Assembly (NCBI GenBank): GCA_020975725.1
Contig: QXJR01000028.1
Location: 742,974 to 806,973, forward strand
DNA: 64,000 bases
Reading direction: 5' to 3'
Source of the DNA: Picocystis sp. L7
Taxonomy: Eukaryota > Chlorophyta > Picocystophyceae > Picocystales > Picocystaceae
Part shown: piece by piece, positions 27,943-39,532 of the stretch
How positions within the stretch are numbered: the stretch's first letter is position 1
How the letters are laid out: every line of letters starts with the position of its first letter
Position numbers and translations under genes: made by a program
The notes under the pieces: generated by a model
The model's input: the letters and a program-made list of their open reading frames with translations, nothing else
Told to the model about the DNA's origin: nothing
Database searches by the model: none

Positions 27943-29028
27943 GGGCTTGCTCCAGGGGCGGAAGATTTCGGGGTGGTGGTGCACCTTGGACCCGACTGGG
28001 AAGGGGCTTGCAGGTGGACCCCCACCAGTGTATGCAGCAGCATCCAGAGGTGGGGGATCCAACCCGACCCGACCCTCCACTGGATCCCAATGGGACACAG
28101 GGTCGACCCATCCGTCCAAAAACTGGAACCCACACCTCGAGTGGAGGACCAGGACTGGGACAGGTTCTTCAGGACCTGCCCAAGACAATGGAACACGTAC
28201 CCTATCCGATTGGATGCCATCCAAAGGGACAGCAGAAACGTCAGGAAACGACCTTGCGGTGACCTCGAAACAAGCACCAAGCAGGACACGTTCCAATCCA
28301 CCGCCTGCAGAACACCGATAGGTACCACAAACAAAGGAAATGCATTCGTGCTGTTTCGTTCGCCGTTCAGTCCGCGCTCGCTCGAAAGCACACTAGAAAC
28401 TGGAGAATGCTGTGCGTGAAGATGGAGCCAACGGCAGTCCCCAACAATGGCAGACGAGGATGAGCTCCTCGAAGCAAAAGGAATCCTGCATCCCTAAACC
28501 TACCGCGCCAGGAAGGGCCTGGGGAAAGGAGAAATCAACACTCGACAAAAAATTGAAAGCCTGCTCTCGTGGCATGGAAGCAACATTGCTACGACGTACG
28601 GTCCCGTGCTTTTCACATGATCCGAGGCAGACGGTGACGTCCATTCAGGACGGGCAAGCGCGAACATCGTCTGATGCGATGCCATCTCGTCGGTGAACGA
28701 TCATGAACACGAGCAAGTCCTAATCGTCCGCTCTTCGAGACCTGCCCCCACCCGACGCAAAAACAAAGGTAAGGCCCACTTGCAAAAGCATCAATCCCTG
28801 GAATGGACGTGGCCAAAGCGTTCTTTGCGAAGCAGCCGGAAGTTTTTCCTCGTGCACCGGTTATTCTCACGAGGATCCCAGCCCCAGCCGGTCACGTGCA
28901 CTTTCTTCCTTTGACCAATCAAAAACCTGATTGGTGTATCAACGGAACACGTAGGATCGGCTACACCAAGTGTCGAAAGCACAGAACCCAACATGCGATG
29001 CCCGAATCTTCAACGGGGAACCACGCCC
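27943..29028. other. Intergenic, no gene seen
   Basis: About 1.1 kb between the MULE array and the 3' end of the fasciclin gene. Open frames here are short or lack ATG and show no conserved motif. It must contain the fasciclin 3' UTR at its right edge. Confidence 0.5.
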
Positions 29029-32000
29029 TCATTCCTTTTGTGGTTCTCCACTGAGCACCTTGCCCGCACTGTAGTAACTAGGAAAAGGACAAGCTTTCTG
29101 GCCCTCGCAAAGTGGCTGGATGTGCTCCTCTGAGAACTTGCATGTGCTGGGATAAATCACCTGCTCCTCGTACACCAGCAAAGAAAATATTTTTCCACGC
29201 CACTCTGTGTATTTAAGGGCTGAGAACCCGCAGGCGGCAAACTCGTAGAATGACCCAACCTCCGAGTACTGATCCAAAGCGGACCCGCAATTCTCGAAAA
29301 AAGCTGTATTTTGTTTGAGCGCCGGGGTCGGAATGCCAAAAAGCCAGCTCCATTGGCTTGACAATCCAGAGTCTCTGAGGAGCTCCTCTGCCGTGATAGG
29401 GCCGCGGCCATCAAAAATAGAAAAGTCACGCAGCCTGTCAGGCTGCTGCTTGAACCGCCACGGGGGTGCAGTGGCAAACAATTCTGCAACAGCACTGCCC
29501 AATTCATTGGACAAGCTCTCCCGCAGCAAATCCAACCTCTCCGCAAACGGCCAGTCCATCGTATCCTCCAGGACCTCCTCAAAAGAACCTACCAATGACC
29601 CAGACCAATCAGCGACTGTCTTCTGCACATCCCCCATAAAGGCTGCCAAATTGGAACCCCTCACATCGGGTCTTTTTGCACGTTTCAAGAGGCCACGGCG
29701 TCGGACCGCTGTTTTGCCTTCCTTATCTTCGTTGGCAAACCCATGCAGTTGAATAGTGGCGTTCAGCGTCTCCTTTCCCACGCCAGCCTTCTGGCTGATT
29801 TCTGACAAGATTGCTAAGAACCACTCAGGAACAGATCCCTCCATGCAAAGCTTGAGATCTCCTGGTGCAAGGCCTGCATCAGATGCAAATAGGAGATGCA
29901 CGCAGTTGCGTACTTTGTTCCAGAAACTTGCACTTAGATCGATGAGGTCGGCAAAAGGAGAAAGGCACTCCACGAGCTGATCCCGCGAAATGCTATGAGT
30001 TTCTGAGAACTGCATAGCAACACATTCTTCGGCCGTCAAATAGGCTGTGTGCCAGGAGTTCAGCGCATGCTTTGCTCCACCGTGCCCGCTTGAACGTATG
30101 TCTTCAGCGATGCTCTCCGGCATGAGTGGCGCGAAACATTCTGCGATATCTCCCATGTGTACCTCTTTCGCATCAACACTGCTTTTCAGCTCCTGCACAC
30201 AGTCCAGCACTTGTGCATTCAGAGACTGGTCATTCCACGTCCATTTACCAAGCCGGCCCTCTTCAGCTACGTCGGAACTCTTTTCAAAGACAACGCGGCC
30301 GTCTAAACGAAAGAGACACTTTGCCAAGTCTAGGAAATTGGTGCCAGCAGGCAAGGCAGTCACACACCTCACCATCTCTTTTCTGCTCTTCACATAGCCC
30401 TCAACGGCATCCTTGTAAATGCCCGCCACGTCCTCGATCATTTTGGGAAGAGAGACTAGGTCATGAAGGAGGAGATCCACCAACCCCGCGCCTCGCAATA
30501 CTCCATTGATGTACAACTTCACAATGCCACAGAACGAGTCAAGCGTTGCAAGGACTGTAAAACGCTCTCCCGGGTATGCAATGAAGTTGCTAGCCACTAT
30601 AGATGGACCGATCAGCTCCAAACCGACAGGACGAATATTGAAACCACCCGCACCCCAATCCAACTGGCTGAAGCCGGGCACAATCCCGAAACGAACCTCG
30701 CCAATATTGTTCACATACAGGACCACTACTTGCCCTTCCAGCTCACTGATGACTTGGCTGTAAATAATCTGAGCCCCAAAAGGACCACACAAGCTGCAAG
30801 TAGTGGGGTCGAATTCGACTGAGTTTATATCATGCATGAAGAAACTTTGATTGCGCTCCAGAAAGCCTTCCCAATAGCCATGTGCCTGGTCTTTGCCATC
30901 CATGTAATCTTCAAGGTTATGGTACCCGGGAAAGCAAAAAAAGCTACAGTTGGGGCCGGCATATTGTACATCTGCGAAGATAGAAAACTCAAAGAACAGG
31001 AAGGGAAACAGAATTTCTTCATCAAAAGGTTCTGCATCAACTGGCTTCAGGCACTCCGGATCTTTTGGCCACAGCAACACCCGATCAATCACTTGCAATA
31101 CCCCATTTAAGGCAAAATTGTCCCCACTGATGATTTTCGCAGGACACTTGCTTCCATCTCCGGAGAAGGAAGGGGCACAGCTTTGGCCAAACAGAGTCAC
31201 ATTGGTGCTAACGATACCCTTCACAGAGTCCATTGAATCGGTCCTTGTGGACGTGATAAAGGCTGAGGTTTCCCAATAAGCATTGACTAAGCCGAAGTAT
31301 TGTTGGTTCTCGGGCTCCTTCGGAAAGCGTACAATCCCTGGGGGAATGGCAGGGTCGACATCAAATTCCTTGTTGTACACATACTGCAATGCCTCGATTT
31401 TTGGAGTGGTGAAGACCAGGACATCCAGGATAGTGTGATAGCCAACAATGTCGTAGAGAAAGGGGGTATAATACTGAAAGACTTTCTCCACGTCCTCGGT
31501 ACCAAAAAATTCTCGAAAGAGTTCAAGGAAAGCCGCATCGCTTGGTGCAAAAGAAGTGAATTCGTCAAAGCAGATCACAGAGGAAGCACAGAACTCAAAC
31601 TCAAAGCCCAGAGCATACACCAAGATAGCATATATGTTAGTCACAGGGTTCAGCTCCAGAAGCTCACAGAGCGTTTTGCATATCACTGAAGGAGTAAGCA
31701 TTGTATCTAGCACATGCACAACCCCATTCACTGCTTTCTTGTTGCTGAAGGGACGGAGAATGCTAGCCCGGTTACACGGGCCTGTCAGAAAATACTGCTC
31801 CAGCCACTTTGGCCCCACAACCTCTACAATCAGGATGTCAGACCTGCTGTTTTCTCCCGTCAAAAACCCATCCTTCAGCTCAAAAAGAAAAACACCTTCA
31901 CCGTTTAAGATGGTAGCGCTCACGATGATTTGCATCAATGACTGAGAGGCCTCTTCAGGAACCCCCAGGTTTAGTGCATGGAAGGCGTAGCGAACAGCTG

Positions 32001-33408
32001 CATCTATTGGAGCGAAGACAGTTGCCTGAGCAGCTGGATTCAGGAATATATTCCTCGTTGATTCACCTGCCTCGTTTACAAACAAGCAGAAAAGCTGCAG
32101 ACTAGGGTTAGCGCAAACAATATCCAAAAGAGTCACCTGGTAGAACAGGGTGGGGGGCAGGAGAACCTCGTCGGTCAAATAGACAGAAGATCCAGTGTCG
32201 CCACAGGCCACGGCTTCCGGGGTTAGAATTCTTGCCGAGCTCCATTGGCTGGACACCACTACACGTTTTCCTGGATAAAGTCCTTTAGCCGCTTCTCCAC
32301 AGAGCCTTTCAAGAACACTGTATGCCTTGATCTTCAAAATGTACGACACACTGCGGCCACGAAAAGCCACTTCATCAGTTGGTATGAAGGCTTCCCCATC
32401 TCGGAACTGGACGGAGCAGCGCAAGCTATGGCCTTCCGTTGGGGACCTGTTGAAGTTCACAATGTTGCGCAGCAGCTCATAGTCACCAAATACCTGCCGT
32501 TTAGTCAAGTGCATGACCTCGAACGCACGTCTCCAGGCTGCATCGACCGGGGCCAGATTGAAGGAAGCCCCAAAATTGTCTCCCAGAAGTTGTAGAGCCT
32601 CACAATACAAAGAAAGTTCAGGAGTGGTGCAAGCTATGTCAATGACTCTTGGGAAAACATCACACGTTCCAGGCAAGGGGATCCGGTTTATCACTTGAAT
32701 AGTAAGGCCACCTCTACACAGTTCCAGATTGGGCACCACCACTTTTGCAGGATCCAGGCATTTCTGAGCCTCCAATTCACCGCGAAAGTTTATGTCCCTG
32801 ACGCTGCCTCTGGCGTAGCTATCCACAAAGACTTCCAGGTCGGTCTGGAGGAGAGTGGGACCAAGAACATTCCCATCCACCAAATTTTTTGTCAGTACCT
32901 TGCCTTCAAACATGATGTTCAGCAGAATATCTCGCACTGCAAGGGGGTCCGAGAACAAGCCTTCGACAGTTGTACCGAGAAAAGCAGCCGTATCACTCCA
33001 TGCGACATCGGTGGGAGCCAGGATTGTATCACCATACCCAATCGTCCAAGTGTCGTATCCAGGGCGACCTAACGCACCGAGAGCGTCCAGTGCGTTGATG
33101 GCATTGGCGGTGGTTGAAAGGGAGGGTGGGGGCAAGGACCGCCCTTGCTGCTGCTCCCAAGGCTGTCGTTTAGGCTCCCATCCCCCCACCTTTTGTCCAC
33201 CGAATATGTACACCTCGTTCGCACTGTATATTGCATGAATGAGGCCCAATCCATCTGTAAATACACAATCGTCCCGACTTCGTTCAGACAATGTGCTCAA
33301 ATCCACTGCTGGCTCGGTCAGGTTGGAGGTCGCTGATGCCAGTTTCGACATCAATACAAAGTTGAGGATCAACTTGATGTTCCTCAATACACTGCATCTT
33401 GCGAACAT
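29029..33408 (-). CDS. Large secreted fasciclin (FAS1) and LamG-like protein
   Basis: 1459 aa from the ATG at 33408; the frame extends 19 codons further without ATG. A hydrophobic stretch at about 9-26 (IKLILNFVLMSKLASA) looks like a signal peptide. Four FAS1-like segments follow, recognisable by TILAPTDVAW, FNLAPVDAAW, TVFAPIDAAV and TSFAPSDAAF and by the H2-type VNGVVHVLDTML and LNGVLQVIDRVLL. A LamG/concanavalin-like jelly-roll region (IIYSQVISELEGQVVVLYVNN... LYINGVLRGAG) comes next. The last 400 residues are mixed and unrecognised. FAS1 proteins mediate adhesion or sit in the extracellular matrix or cell wall. No C-terminal membrane anchor is seen; the end is rich in Cys and Pro. More than 1400 codons without an intron is notable. 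FAS1 assignment is confident, LamG moderate. Confidence 0.82.
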   Translation of the reverse strand: MFARCSVLRNIKLILNFVLMSKLASATSNLTEPAVDLSTLSERSRDDCVFTDGLGLIHAIYSANEVYIFGGQKVGGWEPKRQPWEQQQGRSLPPPSLSTTANAINALDALGALGRPGYDTWTIGYGDTILAPTDVAWSDTAAFLGTTVEGLFSDPLAVRDILLNIMFEGKVLTKNLVDGNVLGPTLLQTDLEVFVDSYARGSVRDINFRGELEAQKCLDPAKVVVPNLELCRGGLTIQVINRIPLPGTCDVFPRVIDIACTTPELSLYCEALQLLGDNFGASFNLAPVDAAWRRAFEVMHLTKRQVFGDYELLRNIVNFNRSPTEGHSLRCSVQFRDGEAFIPTDEVAFRGRSVSYILKIKAYSVLERLCGEAAKGLYPGKRVVVSSQWSSARILTPEAVACGDTGSSVYLTDEVLLPPTLFYQVTLLDIVCANPSLQLFCLFVNEAGESTRNIFLNPAAQATVFAPIDAAVRYAFHALNLGVPEEASQSLMQIIVSATILNGEGVFLFELKDGFLTGENSRSDILIVEVVGPKWLEQYFLTGPCNRASILRPFSNKKAVNGVVHVLDTMLTPSVICKTLCELLELNPVTNIYAILVYALGFEFEFCASSVICFDEFTSFAPSDAAFLELFREFFGTEDVEKVFQYYTPFLYDIVGYHTILDVLVFTTPKIEALQYVYNKEFDVDPAIPPGIVRFPKEPENQQYFGLVNAYWETSAFITSTRTDSMDSVKGIVSTNVTLFGQSCAPSFSGDGSKCPAKIISGDNFALNGVLQVIDRVLLWPKDPECLKPVDAEPFDEEILFPFLFFEFSIFADVQYAGPNCSFFCFPGYHNLEDYMDGKDQAHGYWEGFLERNQSFFMHDINSVEFDPTTCSLCGPFGAQIIYSQVISELEGQVVVLYVNNIGEVRFGIVPGFSQLDWGAGGFNIRPVGLELIGPSIVASNFIAYPGERFTVLATLDSFCGIVKLYINGVLRGAGLVDLLLHDLVSLPKMIEDVAGIYKDAVEGYVKSRKEMVRCVTALPAGTNFLDLAKCLFRLDGRVVFEKSSDVAEEGRLGKWTWNDQSLNAQVLDCVQELKSSVDAKEVHMGDIAECFAPLMPESIAEDIRSSGHGGAKHALNSWHTAYLTAEECVAMQFSETHSISRDQLVECLSPFADLIDLSASFWNKVRNCVHLLFASDAGLAPGDLKLCMEGSVPEWFLAILSEISQKAGVGKETLNATIQLHGFANEDKEGKTAVRRRGLLKRAKRPDVRGSNLAAFMGDVQKTVADWSGSLVGSFEEVLEDTMDWPFAERLDLLRESLSNELGSAVAELFATAPPWRFKQQPDRLRDFSIFDGRGPITAEELLRDSGLSSQWSWLFGIPTPALKQNTAFFENCGSALDQYSEVGSFYEFAACGFSALKYTEWRGKIFSLLVYEEQVIYPSTCKFSEEHIQPLCEGQKACPFPSYYSAGKVLSGEPQKE

Positions 33409-34839
33409 TCGTGCAGCCACCTTGTCTGACGAGGCCCTCGGCCTTCTTTCAGTCCGACTGAACACGCCAGATCGACCCCTTGAAGCTTACCTGGCAAGCT
33501 CGTCGGATGCGTTGTTAGACTTCCAGTAACCTTCACCCTTTGTGGCTTACACAAATTTGAACACTGACGTCTCCAAGGGTGTCTTCAAACATCACACCGC
33601 CAAGCGTCGGTTGGCTTGCCTTGGAAACGAAACGCTTCTCCGCCACGGGTCCGAGGAGAAACCTTCCGGACGCGCCTCCGATCAACAGGTCGCAGCGACC
33701 GCTTGCGTTGTGCAATGCAGGATGCCAGTGCAGTTGTTTTCGGTGTCGTACTGCTCCTGTTTCCGCGACGTCGACGGCTTCGTCGCGAACCAGCGTCGAC
33801 CTTGGTCGACTCCGGGGACCCGATCGAACGTCCTTCGGGATTGAACCCGAATGTCTGATCGGGACCAATCGAGGAGGTCTCCGGGTTCGAAAGGGGTTGG
33901 ATCTCCGATGGATCCGGCGGGGTACCCGGTCCGATCGAGACGAAACGGTGCATGGGAACGATCCGATGCATTTTGTAGGTGGAGGGAAAGACCAGGGATG
34001 CAAGCCAGGCGGACGCAGGTGGGAACGCGAATGGAAGATGCGACGTCCTGCCGTTCCTCACGCGTGCTGGTTCGCGAGAAGGGTCTCGATGCGATGATCA
34101 TGCCGATCCGCTCGGTCCCGGAAAGGACCATGGAGGACGGAAGGAAGGGTGGCGCGATCTTCGAGACCGGTCCAAGTGGCCACGAGGTTGGGATCCATCG
34201 GATGCATCCCATCGCGCACGGCTCCCGACACGTCGCGTTCCATCCCTGGACACACGCCACCGTCCGATCGGTCCGGTTCCAGGCGATCCACGTGCACGTG
34301 CATCTGTCGTCCATCCATCCGTCCATGCTTTCCGGTTTTATCGTCTTGGTTCTTCCAAGGTCATTCGTCACGCTCCCAGTCTTCCAGGACCACGCGGGTG
34401 TGGTTCCACCCCCCATCACTCCACCGTGCGATCTCAGGATCACTCAGCACACATGTCCTGGACGCCACGCCCCACGATGTCGACCCACCCACCCCGGGGT
34501 CGATCCCGGACCAATCGGGGTCGGCCAGCTGGCACTTCGGGGCGACCCCCCTGGGGGGTGCGTGGGGGACACGTGGAGGGCACGAGCTTCCACCGCGGAC
34601 CCCGTCATGTCTCGTCCACCGCACATCCCACACGTCGAGTGTCGACACCAAGACGATCCATGCCCACGTACGCATGCACTCATCGACGAAGTAGCGATCG
34701 AGAGGCACAGGACGGACGCCGCCGACGAGGAGAAGAAGGTGCGCCACCAAGGAATACCTCCGATAGAGACGGAGCACGTGCAAAAGGGGATCCGAGACCC
34801 AAGCCAACGAAGCCGAGCACGTGAAGCGTCGCCGCAACG
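33409..34839. other. Divergent intergenic region, no gene seen
   Basis: 1.4 kb between the fasciclin gene (-) and the first ZIP gene (+). Several overlapping GC-rich open frames exist on both strands with no recognisable domain. Promoters for both genes must lie here. Confidence 0.5.
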
Positions 34840-35939
34840 ATGCCCAGCATGAACAACGCGAAGATCGGCCTGCTCCTCCTCCTCCTGGCGAACTCGACAT
34901 CGCCTCTGATGGCGGTGAGCTGCGGACGAGAAGATGTGGAGTACAACCGAACGTTGTCCATCGTCAGTATATTCGTGGTCTTGGTCGTTTCTTTCGCGGG
35001 CTTCATGACGCCAGCGATGCTCGTCATTCAGAAACACCCCTTCTTCAAAATGATGGTCCTGGCTTGCACATTCGGATCGACGGCTGTGCTCTTCACAGTG
35101 GGAATCGTGCACATACTTGGGGATGCCGATGATGATCTGAGCAATCCATGTCTACCACAAGCATTCTTGGACGCGTTTCCAAGCTGGTCCGACCTGTTTG
35201 CCTGCATTACAATCATGCTCTGCCTCATGCTGGACTTTCTAATGCATTCTGCCATCGCGAACAGAATGGATGCGGCAGCAGCAGCACAGACCAACGATGC
35301 TGAGAAAGCCAAAGCACACAGCCACCAAGGAGGAGACGACGACGAGGATGTTTGGGGTGCAGAGTTGCCGAAAGGCGTCGATGCTTCGGTTGTACGCTAT
35401 GCAGTCTTGTTCGTGGAAGTCAGCGTGTGCACGCATTCGATACCCGTGGGACTGGACTTGGGATTACAAAGTTCCGACAACTTTGTGGCCCTGTTCATTG
35501 CGGTGATATTCCATCAGGTGAGGCAAGCGGTCGGCAGTTGGCCCGATCCGCGGAAGAGCACGACTGACCATCTTGGCGTACATTCATTAAGATATTGGAA
35601 GGTTTTGGTGTAGGGGCGGCGGTTATGAATGCTGGATACAACATGAAAATGCATGTTGTGTTTGCCCTGTTCTTTGCGTTGACTGCACCATTGGGCATTG
35701 CAATCGGAGTTGGCCTTCAAGGCGTGTTGAACACCAACAGCCCTGAATATTTGATGACCCTTGGAATCGTCAATTCCATCGCGGCTGGTATGCTCATATA
35801 TGTTGCTTTTGAGCACATGAACGCATTTCGGACCAAAGGTGAGTGGTTGCGAAAACAAGGCATTGCCACACACCTCGTCTGCTTTGGAGGATTCATTGTC
35901 GCGGGTGCTGCCCTCTTGGTGGTTGCCAAGTGGGCATAG
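34840..35939 (+). CDS. ZIP family metal transporter, copy 1 (two exons)
   Basis: Exon 1 is 34840-35517 and exon 2 is 35592-35939; the 74-bp intron 35518-35591 is GT-AG, phase 0. The product is 341 aa with a hydrophobic N-terminus and about eight membrane segments. TM4 carries HSIPVGLDLGLQ, the ZIP signature, and TM5 carries FHQILEGFGVG, which the intron splits after FHQ. The cytosolic loop between TM3 and TM4 is short and has an AHSHQGGDDDED metal-binding stretch. ZIP (Zrt/Irt-like, SLC39) proteins import zinc or iron into the cytosol from outside or from organelles. Without splicing the frame would run into intron sequence and lose the last four helices. It is a tandem paralogue of the gene at 37165. 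Confidence 0.92.
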
Positions 35940-37164
35940 GAAGAATTGCTGCAATTGGATGCAAGAACATTACCCAGAGATCATGGCAGAGTCCTTCTAT
36001 GGTATATCGATGTGTGTGGGCATGCACCAATCGGGCATTTGCATGCTTGCAAGCACAATCATGTTCAAACCTCTGAATCCCACTACAGTCGGCAGATTTC
36101 TCTACAGCAGTAAATGACGTTTATTGGAACCCCAGTGGTTAAAGACCACTGGATGGCAAGATAGATTCGCACTCCAGGATATCTCCAAGCACACTCTTGA
36201 ACGATCTGAAAATGCTGATGGACGCAAAAAAGGAATTTTAAAAATAGGTGTCTCACCATTCAACAAGCACAACCCGTGCAGTGGCAGAAGCTAGTAGAAG
36301 ATCAACTCCCACATCAGGTTGTTCGTCCAAATGTTCGGTCAGATCTGGCCCTGTGAGCAGTTCCATTCTGCACTTATTCAGTCTAGAACACGTGAACCGG
36401 TTTTGCGCAAACCGTGTGGAGCGCTCTTAACGATCACATTTGCAACTCTGATGCTTCCGCTCCGATTATGCTCAACTGAAGCATCCTGTACTTCGTGGCA
36501 TGTTAAGGATGGCCATAGGAAATGGTGACAACCATCCTGTCGGGCTGATGGACAGAGCCATTCCATTCCCAATATGACTGCAAGTTCCATGCACTGTCTG
36601 TAAAAAGGTATCCAAGCGTGCACTCTGGGCTTATGCTGAGCGTTTTCGTAGTATTGGGTCGAGACCTGTCATTCCTCTGCAGCATCAGCAAGTTCGGGTG
36701 CTTTCCCAGGAATGGGCCGTTTCATGCCACCACGAGGGAGAGAGCAGGTCAACGCCTCCGTTCCATCGGACCTGTCCGTTTGTCCCCATGATACGCCAGC
36801 CTTTTGCACCCTGCAGGTAGGATCCCATGATCTGTGTCTCGTTGTCATGGGTGCTTTCCCCCACCCGATTTTTGTGTCCGTTTCGGGTTCTGTGCCCTCC
36901 CCATCTCCGATGTCGACACTTCTTCCCCGACGGGGCACCCTCCGCCGAACCCGGACCAATCGAAACGCAGCATTTCCCGGGTCGACGAATCCGGGGCGAG
37001 GTCCTTTCCTCCTCCCTGGGTCTGCCCGCTGGACAGGTTGGCGGGAAAGGTGGGGGTCCATGCCGACACCGTCGGTTCAGCCGCGACACAATCGTCGACA
37101 AGACCGACGTGTACAAAGCAAGTGGTCGGAATTGGAGGCGCAGGAGCATCTGAATCAGGACGTG
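35940..37164. other. Spacer between the two ZIP genes
   Basis: 1.2 kb with no credible gene. The left part (to about 36660) is AT-richer and should hold the 3' UTR of copy 1. The right part is GC-rich and should hold the promoter and 5' UTR of copy 2. Confidence 0.5.
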
Positions 37165-38249
37165 ATGAAGGCGGAGAGGAAGATCTTGATGGTGCTCGCC
37201 ATGGCGACCATGGTGTCCCCCCTCCTGGCCAAGAGCTGCGGTCGGGAACACGTGGAATACGACCAGACGATGTCGATCGTCAGCATCTTCGTCATCTTTG
37301 CCGTCTCTATCCTGGGGTTCATGACCCCTGCATGGCTGGCCAGACGAAAGGATAGGGACATGAGATTGATTGTCGCAGCATGCACGTTCGGTTCTACTGC
37401 CGTGCTCTTCACCGTTGGAATCGTGCACATTCTTGGGGATGCAGACGAAGATTTGAGCAATGAATGCTTGCCGGAGAGCTTCCTCAAAGCGTTTCCAGGA
37501 TGGTCCGACCTGATCTGTTGCATTACCATCATGGTATCTGTCATGTTCGATTATTCAATGCACTCTTCCTTGCAGAACAAGATCGACCGAGCGGATGCCC
37601 TTGCGTGCTGTGAGAATGGGCTAAAGGAACCGCTGAACAACAGGGGCGAGGAAGAAGAGATATGGGATGCAGAATTTCCTTCGGGTCTCGATGAATCCAT
37701 TCAAAGATATGCTGTTTTGCTGGTAGAAGTTAGTGTGTGCACGCATTCAATCCCAGTCGGATTGGATTTAGGCCTTCAAAGCGCGGACAAGTTTGCGCCC
37801 CTCTTCATTGCTGTGATTTTTCACCAGGTGCGTCGTGTTGTGATTTTTTCCGATGGATCTGCGATTGACTGAGGCTGACAAGTCTAACTGTAACGCCGTA
37901 GGTATTGGAAGGATTCGGCGTGGGGGCTGCTGTTTTAAATGCAGGATATGGCATGCACAATCAGGTTGTCTTTGGTTTCCTCTTTGCACTAACTGCCCCG
38001 GTTGGCATAGCGATCGGAGTTAGCCTGCAGGGTATCTTGAATACCAACAGTCCCGCATACCTTATGACTTTGGGCATTGTTAATTCGATTGCGGCTGGAA
38101 TGCTCATATTCATTGCTTTTGAGCACATGAATGCGTTCAGGAATAAGGGCAACTGGCTTCGGAAGCAGGGGCTTTCGGCCCACCTCCTTTGCTTTGGATC
38201 GTTCGTGGTTGCTGGGAGTGCTCTACTGGTTGTTGCGAAATGGGCCTAG
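37165..38249 (+). CDS. ZIP family metal transporter, copy 2 (two exons)
   Basis: Exon 1 is 37165-37827 and exon 2 is 37902-38249; the 74-bp GT-AG intron 37828-37901 sits at exactly the same codon as in copy 1 and has the same length. The product is 336 aa. Signature motifs: HSIPVGLDLGLQ in TM4 and FHQVLEGFGVG in TM5. It closely resembles copy 1 throughout the membrane segments but differs in the TM3-TM4 loop, which is acidic (GEEEEIWDAE) and lacks the histidines of copy 1. This suggests a different metal preference or regulation. An in-frame upstream extension to 36712 has no conserved character, so the ATG at 37165 is used. The pair arose by tandem duplication followed by divergence. Confidence 0.92.
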
Positions 38250-38695
38250 ACCGTTCTACCTTTCCAGGCCTTCAACATCTCGACTCCTGTTTTGAAGCTT
38301 CAATTTTTGCACTTTTGTTACCCATGCTGCACATCCGAGTGGGCCAGTTGCGTCCACTGTAACATAGCGGCGTGAGGCGCTGCGAGCGCTGCTTGCTGGC
38401 CTCTTTGTACAATGTGTGGATGCCTCGCCCATCCCTTGATACGAGCATCGCTGTTGTCTTTCCCTTCAGAAGGCGTTGTGACGGACCCTGGTGGTGCAGT
38501 AATCATGTCACTTGTCCATCCTTTCTTGACCCTCTCTTCACCACCTCCAGGGGTGATCCGAGTCGCATCTCCAATGCCACCATCCCATTCGACCGGTCGG
38601 TCGGGTTCAAGCACTTCCCATCTGACCCGAATCTCATCCTTTCGATCCGGAAGGACGGCCAGTACGTGTCGCAAAGTGGCAACTCCGACGCCAAG
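38250..38695. other. Intergenic, 5' flank of methyltransferase gene
   Basis: About 450 bp. The methyltransferase frame is open through much of it (from 38372), but that part has no conserved character. Confidence 0.45.
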
Positions 38696-39532
38696 ATGCG
38701 CACCACCACTGCACCTTGGCGAGCCACGAGCGCACGTGGAGCGAAAGCGAGAACGGGCAGGATGGTCGATTCCGTCCTGGTTCGATGCACAAGTGCTCCT
38801 CGGCGGGAAAGCCGACGATCGTGGCAAAACAAGCCGAGACGAGTCGCTGGGAAGGCGCTGGAGAACGTCGCCATCGCCGAAGGTCCCATGCTCGCGGCTG
38901 CCATCGCTGTTCCCGTGGTTGGACTCCTGGCGCTGCGCATCTCCGTGTACTTCCGGTTGCAGTACATCACGGCGGCAATGATCGGGAACAACGTTCCCAA
39001 GGGAGAATCCAGAGTCGCGGAACTTGGAATCGGCACCGGCAAGAACCTCTATTACTATCCAGAAGGGACCATCTTAGTCTACGGAGTGGATGAAAAGGCA
39101 AAGCAAGGGCTGCTGGAAAAGACTGCAATAGCAGCAGGTGTGCCTGTGAAAGTCATCAATGCGGCACCACCCAACACCGGACTTCCAAGCGCTTCGGTGG
39201 ATGCAGTGGTCAGCACCGGAGCCCTGGGCATCTCGAACGATAGACGAGGATGTGTCAAAGAATCTCTCCGCATATTGAAGCCGGGAAAGCCGCTCATATT
39301 TGTGGAAAGCTTGACTGGGGCAGCAGCAGACATACCAGAGGTGGTAAGGAATGAAGGCGGATTCAAGGCGGTGCAGATCGACGAAGAGTGGGAAAAGTCA
39401 CTGTGGGCTCCGCATGCTGTAGGAGTAGCCTTGAAGGAAGACGTAGGTGCGGGGAATGCCTCGGTGGAAAAGGAACGGCTGGCAAAGCTTGAGAGGACGG
39501 TGGGCAAGGGTGGAAGGAAGAAACGAAAGTGA
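38696..39532 (+). CDS. SAM-dependent methyltransferase, probably organelle-targeted
   Basis: 278 aa from ATG at 38696. The first 60 residues are rich in Arg, Ser, Thr and Ala with almost no acidic residues, like a plastid or mitochondrial transit peptide. A hydrophobic segment (MLAAAIAVPVVGLLALRISVYF, about 70-90) follows and may anchor the protein in a membrane. The class I Rossmann methyltransferase core then shows VAELGIGTGKNLYYYP (SAM-binding motif I), VYGVDEKAK (motif II), SVDAVVSTGALG (motif IV region) and LRILKPGKPLIFVESL. It resembles the METTL7/UbiE-type methyltransferase 11 family, but the substrate cannot be told. The basic C-terminal tail ends GKGGRKKRK. Confidence 0.78.
   Translation: MRTTTAPWRATSARGAKARTGRMVDSVLVRCTSAPRRESRRSWQNKPRRVAGKALENVAIAEGPMLAAAIAVPVVGLLALRISVYFRLQYITAAMIGNNVPKGESRVAELGIGTGKNLYYYPEGTILVYGVDEKAKQGLLEKTAIAAGVPVKVINAAPPNTGLPSASVDAVVSTGALGISNDRRGCVKESLRILKPGKPLIFVESLTGAAADIPEVVRNEGGFKAVQIDEEWEKSLWAPHAVGVALKEDVGAGNASVEKERLAKLERTVGKGGRKKRK

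Noticed and set aside
33851-34852. 333-codon plus-strand ORF upstream of ZIP copy 1
   Set aside because: Overlaps several other equally long frames on both strands, no domain, low-complexity Arg/Pro/His composition; treated as promoter DNA.
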